A stretch of 64,000 nt of DNA, taken from NCBI RefSeq assembly GCF_932274485.2, contig NC_065879.2, positions 60,905,459 to 60,969,458 of the forward strand, read 5' to 3'. Position 1 is the first letter of the stretch. Each line of letters starts with the position of its first letter. A program made the position numbers and the translations under genes. Shown here piece after piece: positions 1 through 13,097 of the stretch. The DNA is from Patella vulgata (Eukaryota; Mollusca; Gastropoda; Patellidae). The notes under the pieces were generated by a model. The model made no database searches. It worked only from the letters and a program-made list of their open reading frames with translations, and was not told the origin of the DNA.

Positions 1-74
1 TAACTATTGTTTTAAATGCCATAAGACTTAATCCTTCGTTTATGCCAACACCTTTTATAGTATCTAATTTATAT

Positions 75-813
75 AAAGATAGGTTGCCAGGCAACGAAAC
101 ACACGCCCACAGCAGCCAAATCGTTCGGGCAGTCAAGTCAACAAGAGTTGTCGCATATTTTTACTTTCTTTCGGTAATGAAATATTTATAATACACTAAT
201 ATCTGATTAGGAGAAACAACTCATTAAGTAATTTACAGAAAATCATTAGAATTTGTTTGGTTTTTATAAAGTTCTGCCCCATGCTAAAGTTTAGTATACG
301 AAACATTAAATATCATGGATTTAGCTGTTAAAGTTATCAAAATTCATTGAAAATCAATATACTTGTTTGTCTCAAGACCTTAAACACTGTGTATAAATTT
401 AAAGTCAATCGGATATGAACTTTGGCCTCTAGAGCACCCACAAGATATTTTGAAGCAATCAGGGGCCGCAACTCTGGCAGTAATTATCGGAAATCGCTGA
501 AAATCACAAGGCTTCTTCGTCTCATGACCTTAAACACTGTGTATAAATTTAAAGTCAACTGGATATTAACTTTGGCCTCTAGACCATCCACAAGATATGT
601 TGAAGTGATCAAGGGCCATAACTCTGGCGGTAATTATCGGAAATCGCTGAAAATCAATAGGCTTCTTCGTCTCATGACCTGAAACACTGTGTATAAATTT
701 AAAGTCAATCGGATATTAACTTTAGCCTCTAGAGCGTCCACAAGCAATTGTGGACACTGGACCGACAGACGGACGACAATATACGACCACATTTCAATGT
801 GGGCGTATAAAAA
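75..813 (+). mobile_element. Hairpin-ended array element, type B core, complete
   Basis: The left end AAAGATAGGTTGCCAGGCAAC contains the self-complementary GTTGCC-AGGCAAC. The right end (about 783-813) is a hairpin, CCACATT-TC-AATGTGG, then GCGTATAAAA. Between them are about 2.5 copies of a 150-bp monomer (repeated CCTCTAGA at 426, 576, 726). ACACGCCCACA near the left end and its complement at the right end form an asymmetric inverted repeat. The architecture resembles Helentron-associated (HINE) and pearl elements of bivalves; that assignment is inference. Confidence 0.8.
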
Positions 814-1446
814 GACAAATGTATGTATGATTCATTAGCTGGAGAGATCAGCTTAGGGATCCTATATACTAGTTGGAAGTCTGATTCATAGGAAATTATA
901 AGTTGTTTAATTATTGTGGTTATTTGCTCCTAAAAGAAAGTGTTGAAAATTCATTCCAAGAATCTGTATTTATTTCCGATACTTAGAGAAGACACTTGTT
1001 CAAGTTTGAACAATTGTGCCCCAAAAGTGTGACGGACAGACAGACGCTCAAACCCATTTAAATAGTCAAAAGGCAGAGACACTGAGTAATAATGCTTCCC
1101 ATCAAACAGATTTAAACATATTTCTTAAATGGATATAATAATGTGCCTACTATAAACAGATTATACACATTTTATTAAAAAACTTAAATGGAAAATAGTA
1201 TGCATCAAACAGATCAAAATTTTTCTTTAATGTCTGACAGAGTGTAAAAGAGATCTATAGACCAACACAACTGTTTACATGAGAGAAGATGAAGCAAGAC
1301 ATTGATTGAATAGATGGATTGTGTCTCATGGACGTTTAGATCTTTATTTCCTTACGAGTTAGACATACAAGTATTAATGTATTGTTGGTCTAACTACTTC
1401 TTCACCGTCTAATTAAACCAAAGTGATTGGCTAAAACCATTACCGC
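814..1446. other. No gene seen
   Basis: AT-rich DNA with a short type-D end fragment at 1012-1052. Nothing else recognised. Confidence 0.6.
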
Positions 1447-1760
1447 TAATAATAATAATAATGCTTTATTACACAACTGCATGCTATATACACGAGTATA
1501 TGGTAAAGCATACAATACAAAGTACAATACAATAATAAACATCAAGAACATAGAATCAGGTTTACAGAGGTTTCTAAAAGTATATTAAATTACCGGTATA
1601 TTACTAATGCTTGTAAAGTATATATTAGGCCTTACATAGCAAATGGTATTTAATGTCTGTTCTTAAACATTTCATATATACGAATGTTGCAACATCTTGT
1701 ATACATTTATCATCGTTCATTATACATGTATGCATTATTGAATCCTTCAAACTAGTTTTA
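1447..1760 (-). repeat. (TAA)n tract with AATAAA-like tail, possible non-LTR 3' end
   Basis: On the minus strand the sequence ends TGTAATAAAGCATTATTATT, a polyadenylation-type motif and a trinucleotide tail as found at the 3' end of many non-LTR elements. The body is not recognisable. Confidence 0.35.
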
Positions 1761-1857
1761 ATGTGATGACATAAAAACTTTTTCCGACTTCTAAGATTTT
1801 CATTGGCTAAATTTGGGGTCAGGTCAGTTAATTAAACACAAATTTCCTGAAGATATG

Positions 1858-2033
1858 AACTGGGGTTTAATGTCCTACTTTCCTGCACTATCTAGGCTAA
1901 GAAAGACTGGCATACGCCATACCGTGTGCCACGAGGGAAATTTTGCTTGGATATTGATGCTACAGCTTATCTTATTTCAAAATGTCAAGGGTTCTTATAC
2001 AAGCATGCTAACGTGTACAGTGTATACACAGGT
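1858..2033 (-). mobile_element. SINE family 2, diverged fragment
   Basis: Shows GGGGTTTAATGTCCTAC, CATACGCCATACCGTGTG, AGGGAAATTTTGC and TGTCAAGGGTTCTTA in the complement order of SINE 2. It abuts the inverted repeat starting at 2034. Confidence 0.55.
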
Positions 2034-2427
2034 CACAATTCTATGGAATACAATTACTGCTTTTTACTGAGCGACGTTTCGACTAGGCTTCTCTAGTCAT
2101 TATCAAGCAATGATAAGATGTGAAAATATAACAAGACAATATATACATATATATACACCAAAATACTTAGTTAATGCTGACCAACCAGAGATACCCCTTC
2201 TAATTACATGTACTATACCGGCATCCCTGCTTCGCATTAAGAAAGTAAGATTGTTACATACATGTACGTATTTACCTTCTGTTCTTCGTATCTGATCGAT
2301 GAGTTTGGAGATGTGTCAGTCAAGGTGTCTTATATATTCACATCTTATCATTGCTTGATGATGACTAGAGAAGCTTAGTCGAAACGTCGCTCAGTAATAA
2401 GCAGTAATTGTATTCCATAGAATTGTG
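2034..2427. repeat. Inverted pair of hammerhead-like / Penelope-terminal motifs
   Basis: Arms 2034-2130 and 2333-2427 are inverted copies of about 95 bp around a 200-bp spacer. The right arm reads TTGATGA, a GACTA...TAGTC stem, GAAAC and GTC in order. This is close to the hammerhead core (CTGATGA-stem II-GAAA), with the first C replaced by T and, in the left arm, one further change. Similar motifs are known in Penelope-like elements. Catalysis is not implied. Confidence 0.6.
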
Positions 2428-2835
2428 AGCTGTATATTCCGGTTCAATGACTAAATACCTGTGAAACAATTTAGTGTACAGTGTACACGGAAACTTGGTT
2501 GTTTTTTTTTTGTCCCAACAGAATGACTAGATGCTATCCTGAACCACTGGAGAAGGGAACCACACAGGAAAATTTTGGGAAACTTTCTTGGCCAAAATGG
2601 TTAGTGAGCCAGCACCTTACTCAATGTAGCCACTACGTCTTCCTAAAGACATAAATGACACAAAACAAATTAGACTTGGTAATGAACTCTGTCAAATTTA
2701 CAGGCTTTAGGCAAAAGACCAACAAAGTTCTAACTTCAAACTTAAATCTATTTCCGTCAACAATTTAATTCTATGTTTGGAATCATTGTCACATTATGCT
2801 TATTTAGTGTTGTTTTTGACATGATTAAAAGAATG

Positions 2836-3090
2836 GAATGAGGTTTAATGTCTCTTCAACACATACTCCTGTCATTTAGAAACAAACATGGTAATTCTTA
2901 TTTCTATGTTTACATAAGCAATGTAACAGAATTTTGCCCAAACAGTGGCAATTTCCACCTACACTCTTTTTGATTTATAATGTCAAGGGTCCATTTACGT
3001 GCTCGCCAATGTGTACAAAAGAGGACCCCAGTTCTTCATATCATCTGAATGACTAGGCACATTTTCTGTATCAGCCTTGAATATTCCACC
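2836..3090 (-). mobile_element. SINE family 2, very old fragment
   Basis: Shows GAGGTTTAATGTC, AATTTTGCCCAAACAGTG, TGTCAAGGGTCCATTTACG and CATCTGAATGACTAG in family order, with large sequence loss. A similar old piece lies at 57745-57790. Confidence 0.5.
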
Positions 3091-3351
3091 CCGGACAAGT
3101 GGGGGCATGACTAAAAATCCCAATGGTTTTTCTTGACCCATGCTGGGATTTGAGGCTTAAAGGCAAGTTAGTTATGTGGTAATGGTCATCTGATGCTGTG
3201 ATAAACAGTCAGTGTGTATATAATTACTAGTACTATAAAGTTGTTATTTAACAAGCATAAATATCATTGTAGATTGTATTCCACACCTACAACATGTACT
3301 ATTGTCACTAACAAAGTGTTCATTTTCATTCATACAAACCACTGTAAACCC

Positions 3352-4678
3352 ATTTCTATGGCGGTATATTAGATTCAAAATTCTAACATGCTATCGTCTA
3401 ATTTCTAACTTCTATTATGTAATATTTAACTTCTCTTCATGTAATTTCTAACTTCTATTCTTGTTATTTTTAAATTAAGACAATGTATAATCCAACTTCT
3501 TTATTTGTTCAGTGTAAATTTTAATTCTGTTTCATCTTGTTTCTATTATTAAGACGAAAAATGTCTACTTTGTTGTCATGTTACATGTTAATCCTGAACA
3601 TCGATTTTTAAATTAAGACAATGTATAATCCAACTTCTTTATTTGTTCAGTGTAAATTTTAATTCTGTTTCATCTTATTTCTATTATTAAGACAAAAAAT
3701 GTCTACTTTGTTGTCGTTTTACATGTTAATCCTGAACATCGATCAAATTTTAGAATTTTGATACTTCTACCTAGCAACCATCATTATGACGTTGTTTGGT
3801 GTCGCCACCGTGTGCTCAATTTGGCGATTGAGCACCTGATCGGGACCATTATGTTGATACAAACGACTTGCTCTTCGTCAGGTTGAATGGTTTGGCGCAG
3901 TGTTAAAATTGACTTAACTGTAAAAACAAAAAAACAAAAAATCAAATAAAATTTTCCAAATCATGTACTTGTCTTAAAAAAAATGAATGAACAAATGCTT
4001 TTTAGCTTATATTTGAAATAGTATTTGCCAACCATATCACGTTCGATGTTGTTTATAATTTCAGCATTTATTCCCCGGTTGTACGTGACTAGGAGTAGGG
4101 TCGCTTGTCCAACCTCGTGGGTATTCTCCGGGTCCTCCCTTTTTTTCCCACAGCTAGACCCCTACGCGCAAGCGAATTATTGAAATAAAATTGAACCATA
4201 TGTTTGTCCCGAAATGACCTAGTTTGTGTAGAGTGGTCGTTAAACCACATTTCTCCCTCTCTCTCTAAATTTCAGCACTCCGGCCAACCATCCGCCAGAT
4301 GATGAGTGAGTCGTTTATATCAGCAAAATGGCCCCGACCTGGTGCGCAATCACCAAAGTGGCGACACCAAACGACTTCATAATGATGGTTGCTAGGCAGA
4401 AGTGTAAAATTTTTAAATTTGTTATGTTCATGCTAAACGTGTAAAGCATCAATGAAGAAGACGTTTTTCGTCTAAATAATAGAAATAAAATGAAATAGAA
4501 TTTAAATTTACACTGAACAAATAAAGAAGTTGGATTATACATTGTCTTAATTTAAAAGGTATGTGAACTGAAGTTAGAAATTACATGAATAGAAGTTAAA
4601 AATTACATGAACAGAAGTTAGAAATTAGACGATAGCACGCTAGAATTTTGAATCCAATATACTGCCATACATTTCCAC
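3352..4678. mobile_element. Foldback element with long arms and internal duplication
   Basis: The left arm (about 3352-3880) and right arm (about 4313-4678) are complementary, for example GGTTGCTAGG near 4388 against CCTAGCAACC at 3771, and GACGATAGCA at 4629 against TGCTATCGTC at about 3390. A 138-bp unit is tandemly duplicated only in the left arm (3466-3603, 3604-3741). SINE 1 lies between the arms. Confidence 0.75.
4067..4267 (+). mobile_element. SINE family 1, 5'-truncated copy
   Basis: Begins just after box B and keeps the central block and TC-rich tail. It is flanked by AATTTCAGCA (4057-4066, 4268-4277). It sits between the arms of a foldback element. Confidence 0.8.
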
Positions 4679-4679
4679 T

Positions 4680-5774
4680 GAAAATTGAAGAAAAAAGCCA
4701 GCCGAATGACTTACATTTCTACAGAACACAACAATAAAACGTTAATTGCAGTAATTAGGCCAGTAAATGGGTAATGCATTAAACCAAACACAAAAATTCT
4801 GAAGTTAGATTGGATTCCGATACAATGTCACCCAAAGAAAATTGTTGAACCATTTTGTTCAGAATTTACAGTTCAAGAACAGTTTAACTGTTACATAATC
4901 TTGCCAGATAAAATGTTGGGATCCAGACTGACTTCTAGTTTTTGTCCTCAATGGAATTACTGTTAAAATATCCAAAGACTGTCAGCTTTGGTTCCCCTGA
5001 TAAACATTATGTACACTAATTTGTCTGTGTATCTAATAATGATATGTAACACATTTTATCTATCCCACATACCATGATATCTATTCCAATTTATAAATCC
5101 TTTCTACACCTACATGTACATGGACATGTACATATATTTGTTGAAATCTGATGAAATTAATATATTAATGCGAAATGTAAAACAAGTTACAAATATTACA
5201 AAGTCAAGTTCAGTCTCAATAATTCTTAAAATATTTCTCCACAAATAGTAATGCACAAAATAAAGCTGACCAGATTGTTACTTATTCAAAACCGTCCTGT
5301 AATATAATCCCTGTCCTACAAAAATTCAGTGCCGCATTAAGGTCAAGACTGTGGTCCTCACATTTTGTTTCTTTTCTGAATCAGTCGTTTACCAGTGGGA
5401 ATTTATTGAACTCTATAAACCCAGTAGAAATCTTAGATCACAAGATCATAACTACTTTTAATACCTAATACTTCCTTAGGTTGAAATTTTTGTTCATATG
5501 CATGGTGTATCTTGATTGTTGACGTGACATGACGTAACACGATACTATGTGATGACGTGACGTGGTAACACAATTTGATATTTTTATGATGATATTTACT
5601 TTAAATAATTATTTTTACCATGTTGTAAATAAATGAGGCACTTCATAGAAGATCGTAGAAACAATTACTCTAACCCAATGCTCACATCGAAATAATTCAA
5701 TGAAACAAGTACAGCTTCGCAGTTCCAGTTATTACTATCAGTAATTTAAGAAATAAAATTCAATTCTTAAAATA

Positions 5775-5830
<56 letters not shown>

Positions 5831-6185
5831 TGGCCTGACGATTTGTTTGATAACGATGGAAGTACGAGCCAAAATTTTAATTTTTAGTGTTTTTTCTCTA
5901 ATACTTGAATTTTACTTATATATATATATATAACCATAGAGAAATTAAATCACACTGTTACTATGTAAATATGTATAAATTGTTGTATTTTGTCCATCTG
6001 CACAATTTCACAAACGTTATTTGTGTCAAGCTCCTAGACGAACGAAAAGTATTTTAGTACCGGTATTTTAAAATGTTATTAAACCAGAGTTGAAACCAGC
6101 TTGTATCGGGGTACCTTTAATCTTTTACTGTGGAACAAAGTCGTGCAACATTAGCAGTTATGCTAATACTTTCGGATATATGTAT
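4680..6185. other. No gene seen
   Basis: AT-rich intergenic DNA with a TA microsatellite and a short patch of TGACGTGACG-like words (5518-5567). No coding signal. Confidence 0.6.
5778..5826. repeat. (TA)n microsatellite
   Basis: About 24 TA units. A shorter run lies at 5915-5931. Other simple repeats in the window are (ATCA)n at 7226-7252 and TC runs at SINE tails. Confidence 0.95.
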
Positions 6186-6542
6186 ATCTGTGCTTTCTGC
6201 AGGTCTTTCTTTAGGCCTGAAATATTTTCTAAATCATTAATTAGACATTAATTAACTTATCCAGGCCATGATCAACTCTCGATGGCATCGGATTTCCTTG
6301 ATTTTAAATAGATTAGAACAGTTCAGCCATATTTTGATTTAAGCTAAAAATGGAGGAGCGAACAACCAGGGCGGTGGTTGAAATTATTGCACACGTCTTG
6401 TCAAACCTTCAAAGGCTAATATCTTCGTTCGGAATAGAGTAATTTGAATGAAATTTTCACATTATTCATGTTACATTATCTATTTTCGAACTATTATAGC
6501 AAGAATGGCTAACTCTTTATCTAAATCTAACATAATGTATCT
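6186..6542 (+). mobile_element. TTAA MITE family E, left-truncated variant
   Basis: Matches the E family from the CTGCAGGTCTTTCTTTAGG segment to the AACATAATGTATCT right end before TTAA (6543-6546). Its interior (about 6350-6440) is a variant shared with the outer copy at 49556. Smaller E remnants occur at 16620-16700, 32403-32540 and 33785-33840. Confidence 0.7.
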
Positions 6543-7949
6543 TTAATGTCCTTATTATAATTTGATTGTTTCAAATAATTCTTTCAACAATTTGATTTAC
6601 CGGTACGAATGTCGTTTTTTTTGTCAACTATTCTCAATTATCATTATTAGCCTACATGTACATTTTAACTGATTGAATAATTTTTAATAATAAAAAAATA
6701 TATATCAGATATATCAGTAAAAATAAGGGCTGGTAAATCATGAAAGAGCCTTTAACTCCTTCAATAATCTTGATAAAAAAAATCTAATTTAGAAGAATGT
6801 TTGATACATGTACATGTATGTGCCAGTAAATTCTATAATAGAATGTTCTACTGATATCTTTACGACAATTTAACTCTTTCAATACAAAAAACCCCACAAA
6901 ATATGCCACATGTTACTATATTAATTTCGTTCAAGTGAAAAACAGTATAAATCTAATAAAAAAAATATAGTTCTACATACCAGAGTGTTAAAATAGAAGT
7001 AAACATGAATGCCGGATTTTGTTGTCTAATCGTATATTTTCAAAAATCCTCATTAAGCCCACAACTTGACTATATTGTTTTACATACAAAAATATTTTAG
7101 CACTGAATAAGGACTGTTTAACCATTCTATTGTAATATAATTGCATCAACTCCTTGAATGTTCACTAATATCCTTATAATGAGCTGAACAATACCCTGGC
7201 CAGCAAGCACTAGATCAAGGAATGTCACCAATCAATCAATCAATCAATCAAATGTGTCTATTATTCACCATCACCTACCTACCTTATTATAACAAGTAAA
7301 CCTCGAGACATTCTACCTATTCACACTGTATACAATCTATAGACTTATTTGCAACACTTGGCCCATAATGCACTACTAACTCTCACTCTTGTTATTATCA
7401 TTGATTGTTATCACCATGACAACCAGAGAGCATCCATCCTCATCAGTTTAACCTCTAACTCATCAGTGAATGAACAAGACTAGGCAAGTTGTTTGTTAAA
7501 GCTGTAATAGTAGACAAAAAATATTCTTACTACAAATAGATAAAATTTGTCACCTGTGCCATGCATGAGACAGGATATGCTAACAGCATCTAATATCACT
7601 TTTCATTTAAAGAGCACATCAAATGAGAATATAAAATTTGTATATGCTTAAATAAAACCAGTGTTTATTATACAATTGAAGCAATTTAATTCAAATACAA
7701 AGATTTTGTAAATCTACAAACTTCACAGGAATTCAACACTGAGCATGTGGACTATCAACGTTAGGTTGCGAGAATGTCAGTCTGTTACCATGACTTTGAA
7801 AAGCTGTGAATGAAATTTGTTTAAAAGTATGTCATACTATATAAATATGCCAAATATTTAGCACCATCGTGTATTTCTGAGTTTGAAGCGAACAACAGAC
7901 TGATAAAAACCTATTCCAAATGTCAGTCTATTACTCACGGAATTGCCCA
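6543..7949. other. No gene seen
   Basis: AT-rich DNA with an (ATCA)n tract (7226-7252). No long frame or repeat family recognised. Confidence 0.6.
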
Positions 7950-8135
7950 AATTGTGACTTCCAGAGGGCCCACAACCTAAAAATGCGATTTTTCGAACAA
8001 TCAGGGGCCACAATCCAGGATTATCAAAAGGAACCAAGATCTTTGTGATATAAACATAAATTTAAAGTTTCATCAAAATTAGATCAAAATTTTGACCTGT
8101 AGAGGGTCACAATCTTGATATATCATACTTTTATC
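7950..8135 (+). repeat. Type C array fragment
   Basis: One dimer-sized piece with GAGGGCCCACAACC, CAGGGGCCACAATCCAGG and GACCTGTAGAGGGTCAC. A second isolated piece lies at 45779-45920. Confidence 0.6.
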
Positions 8136-8444
8136 ATACTTTTATCATATGATAAAGACCTGCAATAGGCAGATTTAGCTCTAGCATAATGCTGATTTAA
8201 TAGATTTGATAAATAGTAAATTTATTCCATTGTGTCCTGTACATTTCCAGTTCAATTAATAAATGAAAGAGCTCAGTAATTAGATTTAGACAAGGTAGAA
8301 TAGAAACAAGGCCTTGGTTAGAATTATTGCACAGTTAAATTTGTCCCTTGATTAAGATAAACAAACATACAAGTTAATATAAAGTTCCGTTTTACATTCA
8401 GAAACAAACTTAAGCCTACTACATGTGCACATTTTAAATCTTAA

Positions 8445-8818
8445 AGATACATTATGGGAAATTAGATAACGAGTTGGCAGTTTGCACTTTAATAGTTAAA
8501 AACTAGATAATGTAAAGGCAATTTGCTGAAAATTTCAGTCAAATTGATCCACTATGAACCTAGAAATAAGCAATCCAAAGTTCCACATAGCCTCGGTCAT
8601 CATAGTACTAAAGTCTGTACGACAAAAATCATAGTCTCGATTATCCATTTAATCGTTAAATCGAGAAGGAAAGTTATGCAGCAAATCGGATCATAATCCA
8701 ACAATTATCACAGGCTAGCGTTGACATCGAGAGTTGATTATGGTCTAGATATGTTAATTAATGTCTAATTAATAGAAAGACCTACAATAGGCAGATTTAA
8801 CTCTTGCATAATGTATGT
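8445..8818 (-). mobile_element. TTAA MITE family E, complete copy
   Basis: 374 bp, from AGATACATTATGGG to CATAATGTATGT, with TTAA on both sides (8441-8444, 8819-8822). The interior matches the copies at 28387, 49853 and 54664. A further fragment of the same left end lies just upstream at about 8152-8195. Confidence 0.85.
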
Positions 8819-8822
8819 TTAA

Positions 8823-9339
8823 TGGGACGAAACCTCTTTGATTATAGATGGGCAAGCTCTACACTAACATTTTTGTTTTGAAAGAATAAGTGGGAGTCGA
8901 TTTTATTTACTAATTTTAGTATAATTCTTGAGTTACTGTGTAGCTAATATAACTTCGCAGCTGTAAGATTTGCAATTTGGCTTTTAAAATTCTGAATTAA
9001 TAGATAGACTGTCATCCTGTAAAAAATTCCTTATTTGACTAAAACAACCACCTGTAGCGAGTTTCTGAATTCTATAAATATATAAATTGACAATCAAATA
9101 AATGCAAAAGAGTTGCAACACAGCTTCTTTTGTTTTTTTTCTGTTTGAAACACATAATATGTTGGAAGTTATAACAGCGGCTGGGTGTAATTTTGATAAC
9201 ATCACAAGTTAGCAAAGAGCTACTGTAAACTAAGTAATTTTGAGCAACAGATAACATTGGTAGTTATAACTTATATAGCCATGACATGTAAACCAGGGAA
9301 TTCTGAGCAAACTGAATGCAACATTACAAGGCTACTTTT
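8823..9339. other. No gene seen
   Basis: Short overlapping minus-strand frames show no family resemblance. No repeat recognised. Confidence 0.55.
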
Positions 9340-9610
9340 CAGCACCAACTTGGAATGAAGAAGAGCATATGCCATACAGTGCAGTAGTTTTGCTCGGACA
9401 GCAGTGCTAGGGCCTACTCTTATATTGAATTACAACTGTCAAAGGTTCTTTTATGTACACGGCAACATGTACACAGGACCTCGTTTTTTCCCCATCTGAA
9501 CAACTAAACACTGTCCTTGCCAGGCTCTCCATCTTGCACCACTTAAAAGGGGACCCCATGGTGGAAAATCCCGGACTGAACTCCAGCGCCTTTCTGACTA
9601 AACCACAGCA
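9340..9610 (-). mobile_element. SINE family 2, diverged copy
   Basis: The minus strand carries the family-2 order in reverse: the GCATATGCCATACAGTG segment, the CTACTCTTATATTGAATT segment, TGTACACAGGACCTCG and the TGTCCTTGCCAGGC block. Heavily mutated; ends uncertain. Confidence 0.6.
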
Positions 9611-9639
9611 GCTCTCAGACAGCAGTGGATACCAGTAGT

Positions 9640-11635
9640 ATCAAAGTGTCATGGCTAATGTCAATCAGGAGATGTTTAATTAAGTGGTTTATCTGTTTAT
9701 TCTGTTATTGTTTATTTGAGTAATTATGTTAATGCATTTGGGTATAAGGATGTACAGTATATGTTTCAATGTCGGCACCTGTCCATTATTTAATAGCTAT
9801 AATGTAAGCCACACAAAGTGCAGAAATATGTTCACACAGCAGCCAAACAGCTTATCCGAAAGGAAAACATGAATGCTGTCCAAATTTGACAAGGATCTTT
9901 TCTGCATTCAAGAAATCTGATCTCTATCATGTTCACAGGCTTTATAAAAAAAAAAAATAGGTTTCTTCCTCTCATGACCACAGTGCTTCATACCGAATTT
10001 GAATAAAATCTGTTAAAAGCTGTATAGCCGTTAACGTGGTTACAAGGTTTTCGTCAGGGGGCGCCGAGTGGGGAGGATAACTTCAGAATGAAAGCTCGCA
10101 GACGACTAAATATCGAAAAGGTTTGTCCTATCATAATCCCAATACTCTGTACGACACCCGACGTCACGTCACCTACAAGCTAAACCTGTCAGATATAGAA
10201 CAGATATGAAATCAAGGACTTGAGAAGTGTAACAAAATGAAATTTAGGTCTGTATTTCAATCAGATTTGTTTTAGAGTGGTTAGTGAGGAACTATTTCCC
10301 CATAATATCATTTCCAATCAGAGAATTTGCAATTTGCATGAAGCTATTTTTTTGTATTAGCCTATTGTGGTTTTATTCTAGCTGCCATAAACACATCAAC
10401 TAATTAATAGTTTTTCTTACATTTCTCATTTTATTATTTGGGTTTTTTCTGGTTTCATGCTATTCAAACACAGCTTGAAATATAACATTTGTCATTCACA
10501 GATTTATTATTTATATTCCCTTTATAACAAAAATAACATCCTATAATCTAAATATAAAGCTACATGTATAATCATATCCCAGTCAAGATATAACAAGCCA
10601 GATCATCAGTCACACGTATCTCATTAGGTAACTATCACATCAAAGTATAAGAAAAACTTCCATGATAACTGGATAACTTTTGTCTCTAGATATCACAAGT
10701 TTTTTTAATGAATCAAGAGCAATAACTACAACAGTAATTATCAGTAATTGTTGACAATCAAGCTTAACCTCTAAGACAGACAGATTGATCGACAGACAAG
10801 ACAGAGTGATTATATGACCCGTTTCAATAAAAATAGCAAATTATATTTGGGATACTAGGTGAATTCTGTTTTATTTCATACTGAACATGACTAAACAGAA
10901 AGAATCTTAAATCTTAACTACTTTTTGACCACAACTATATCTTGTGACATCATTTTACATGAACGTTGTACAATTCAGTTTTGATTATTTAGTAATTGGT
11001 TTTGTTTTTACACATCTAAATTAAACAGCTTACAATACATGGAAATTCTCTGTATTATTATTATTTTATCAAATCTATACAACTTGTTAGATATAATGAT
11101 GTCACAGGATATTTGATATTTATCTTACTTCATAAGAGATCCCCATCATACTATGGTATAACCAAAACAATATTTATTATGCTAACTCTTTTAATGTTTT
11201 TGTACTGTTTACCTTGCCAACAATAAATGTATTGTGAAACACCTCAGTTAACATACTCATGTCTTAAAACTCAAAGTGAGAGAGAGAGTGTAATAGTGTA
11301 ATATCTTTATTAAATGTCTACCAAAACTCTGAACTAGACAGCAATTAAAATCCACATCAAATATTGATCTACTTAAATATAGTAACATCACTTTCTATAT
11401 TTATACACATGCTGTCAAACCTGATATCATCCTCAGTTCATGATGAAAATTCTTCATCTATTCAATTTGAAATCAATTGCCAACCATGGTGAACTAAACT
11501 ACTCAAAGACAAGGGTGTGATCAAAGAATATTCTTTAATGGCAACATGGTTCCAAACAGCTCACAAACTTTGTGAAACAGGGTTTAAAGATTAACAATAA
11601 ATTCTCAAGGTAACCAATTAGTCAAATTAAAGAAC
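9640..11635. other. No gene seen, scattered repeat remnants
   Basis: Holds one unit of the intron-5 type repeat (9955-10100) and a degraded array-element end with CAGACAGATTGATCGACAGA (about 10775). Otherwise AT-rich and featureless. Confidence 0.55.
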
Positions 11636-11639
11636 TTAA

Positions 11640-13097
11640 AGGGCACATAAGAAGGACAACATTACTTTTCAGTACATATAGCCAATGGTTACTATATCCA
11701 CTTTACGGCAAGTTTACGCCAATCTGATTAAAATTAATTCGGCTATTCTTCACTCAAAGTCGCAAAATGAGATCTCCCGTAAAAACGACTTTGCCAATTA
11801 TCGAAAACACCCTTAAACCTCTAAGACGCCAGTGATGTCACGTCACAGTGACCGAATGCATATAATCGGAATGTTTATTCCTTAATTACCTATATCCAAA
11901 CGGCGTGTGTATTCATTAATGCCTGACTGATTCCTTAATCCCCTAATTAAATAAAACAATTGACTACGGAATAATTTGTTTTGTAATTTATTTTAATTTA
12001 AGATCCAATTTAACATTTGCTTCACAATTTCCTGCCCTCTCTTCCCACGACAGCAATTTTAAAACTGTGTTTTAAAGTGACTTTTTGATAAGAGTCCCTC
12101 TACCATTGTGTACAGTCCAAACGATTCGAGATACATTTCTGTCAGAAGAGTATTGTGGTTTTAATTTCCCTGAATAATTCGATGGATAAACGGTTGTGAT
12201 TAGATTATCTTTTAATGTCTAAGATTGAGTAACATCGTTCAACTTCTTTATAATAAAGGTATTTTACAATTACATTGACAGTTTAATCACTCACCAAACG
12301 GCATCAGGAACTGCACATAAAAAAAATATGATCACATGTATATGATAATATTCATGTCCATGAATCCCATGCAATTTTCACGCCAAAATTTAACCTCAGT
12401 TACTACGCCCGTAGTATGCATGGAACCGTACCTGGTAATAAGATTCCCGGCATTGATTGGCTGAGAAATGAGGGCGATCTATTGTTATGCATAGTCATTG
12501 GAAAAGTTGTTCTTTGTGTATAGAAATGGTTATTATTATTATATATAGCTAATAATGAATATATCGACAAATGACTGGCACCATTTGTATTTCTGTACTT
12601 ATAGAGAATAGTTTGGGATATCAAGTATTACGGTGTTATCCAAATTACAGGTAAATGCGCTAATTGCCTGGGTCGTCTTCATTAAACAATGGCACCTTAA
12701 ATAGATCTACGGCATGATACAGCATTTTAAATACACTCTAAAATATTCCAATCACAAATGTCTAATCTATAACAACGCAAGATGATAATTCAGTGATTAT
12801 GATTAGGCCAGTCACATGTTAATTGGACCATCAATACACACTTGTCAACTGGTGGTGTGTATAGACAGTGATATATATTGTATAGATAATGTTATGTGTA
12901 GTCCCTATGACGCCACCAGCCAATCAACCGGATTAAGGTCGTAATTGAAAAATTGAGAACCATTTTGGCGTGTCGCATACTTAAACGTTAATAGCCAAAT
13001 TAATTTTAATCAGATTGGATTGAACTTGCCGTAAAGTGGATATGGTAACCATTAGCTATACGTACATGCAACTTAGATTTTTCACCTTATGTGGTCT
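11640..13097. mobile_element. TTAA-flanked element J with long inverted repeats
   Basis: TTAA at 11636-11639 and 13098-13101. Inverted repeats of roughly 110 bp: left includes ATCCACTTTACGGCAAG (about 11695), and its complement CTTGCCGTAAAGTGGAT lies at about 13026. The outer tips read AGGGCACATAAG and AGACCACATAAG. The 1.46-kb interior has no recognisable transposase. It shares the TTAA plus A/G-start rule with families E and F. Confidence 0.75.
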
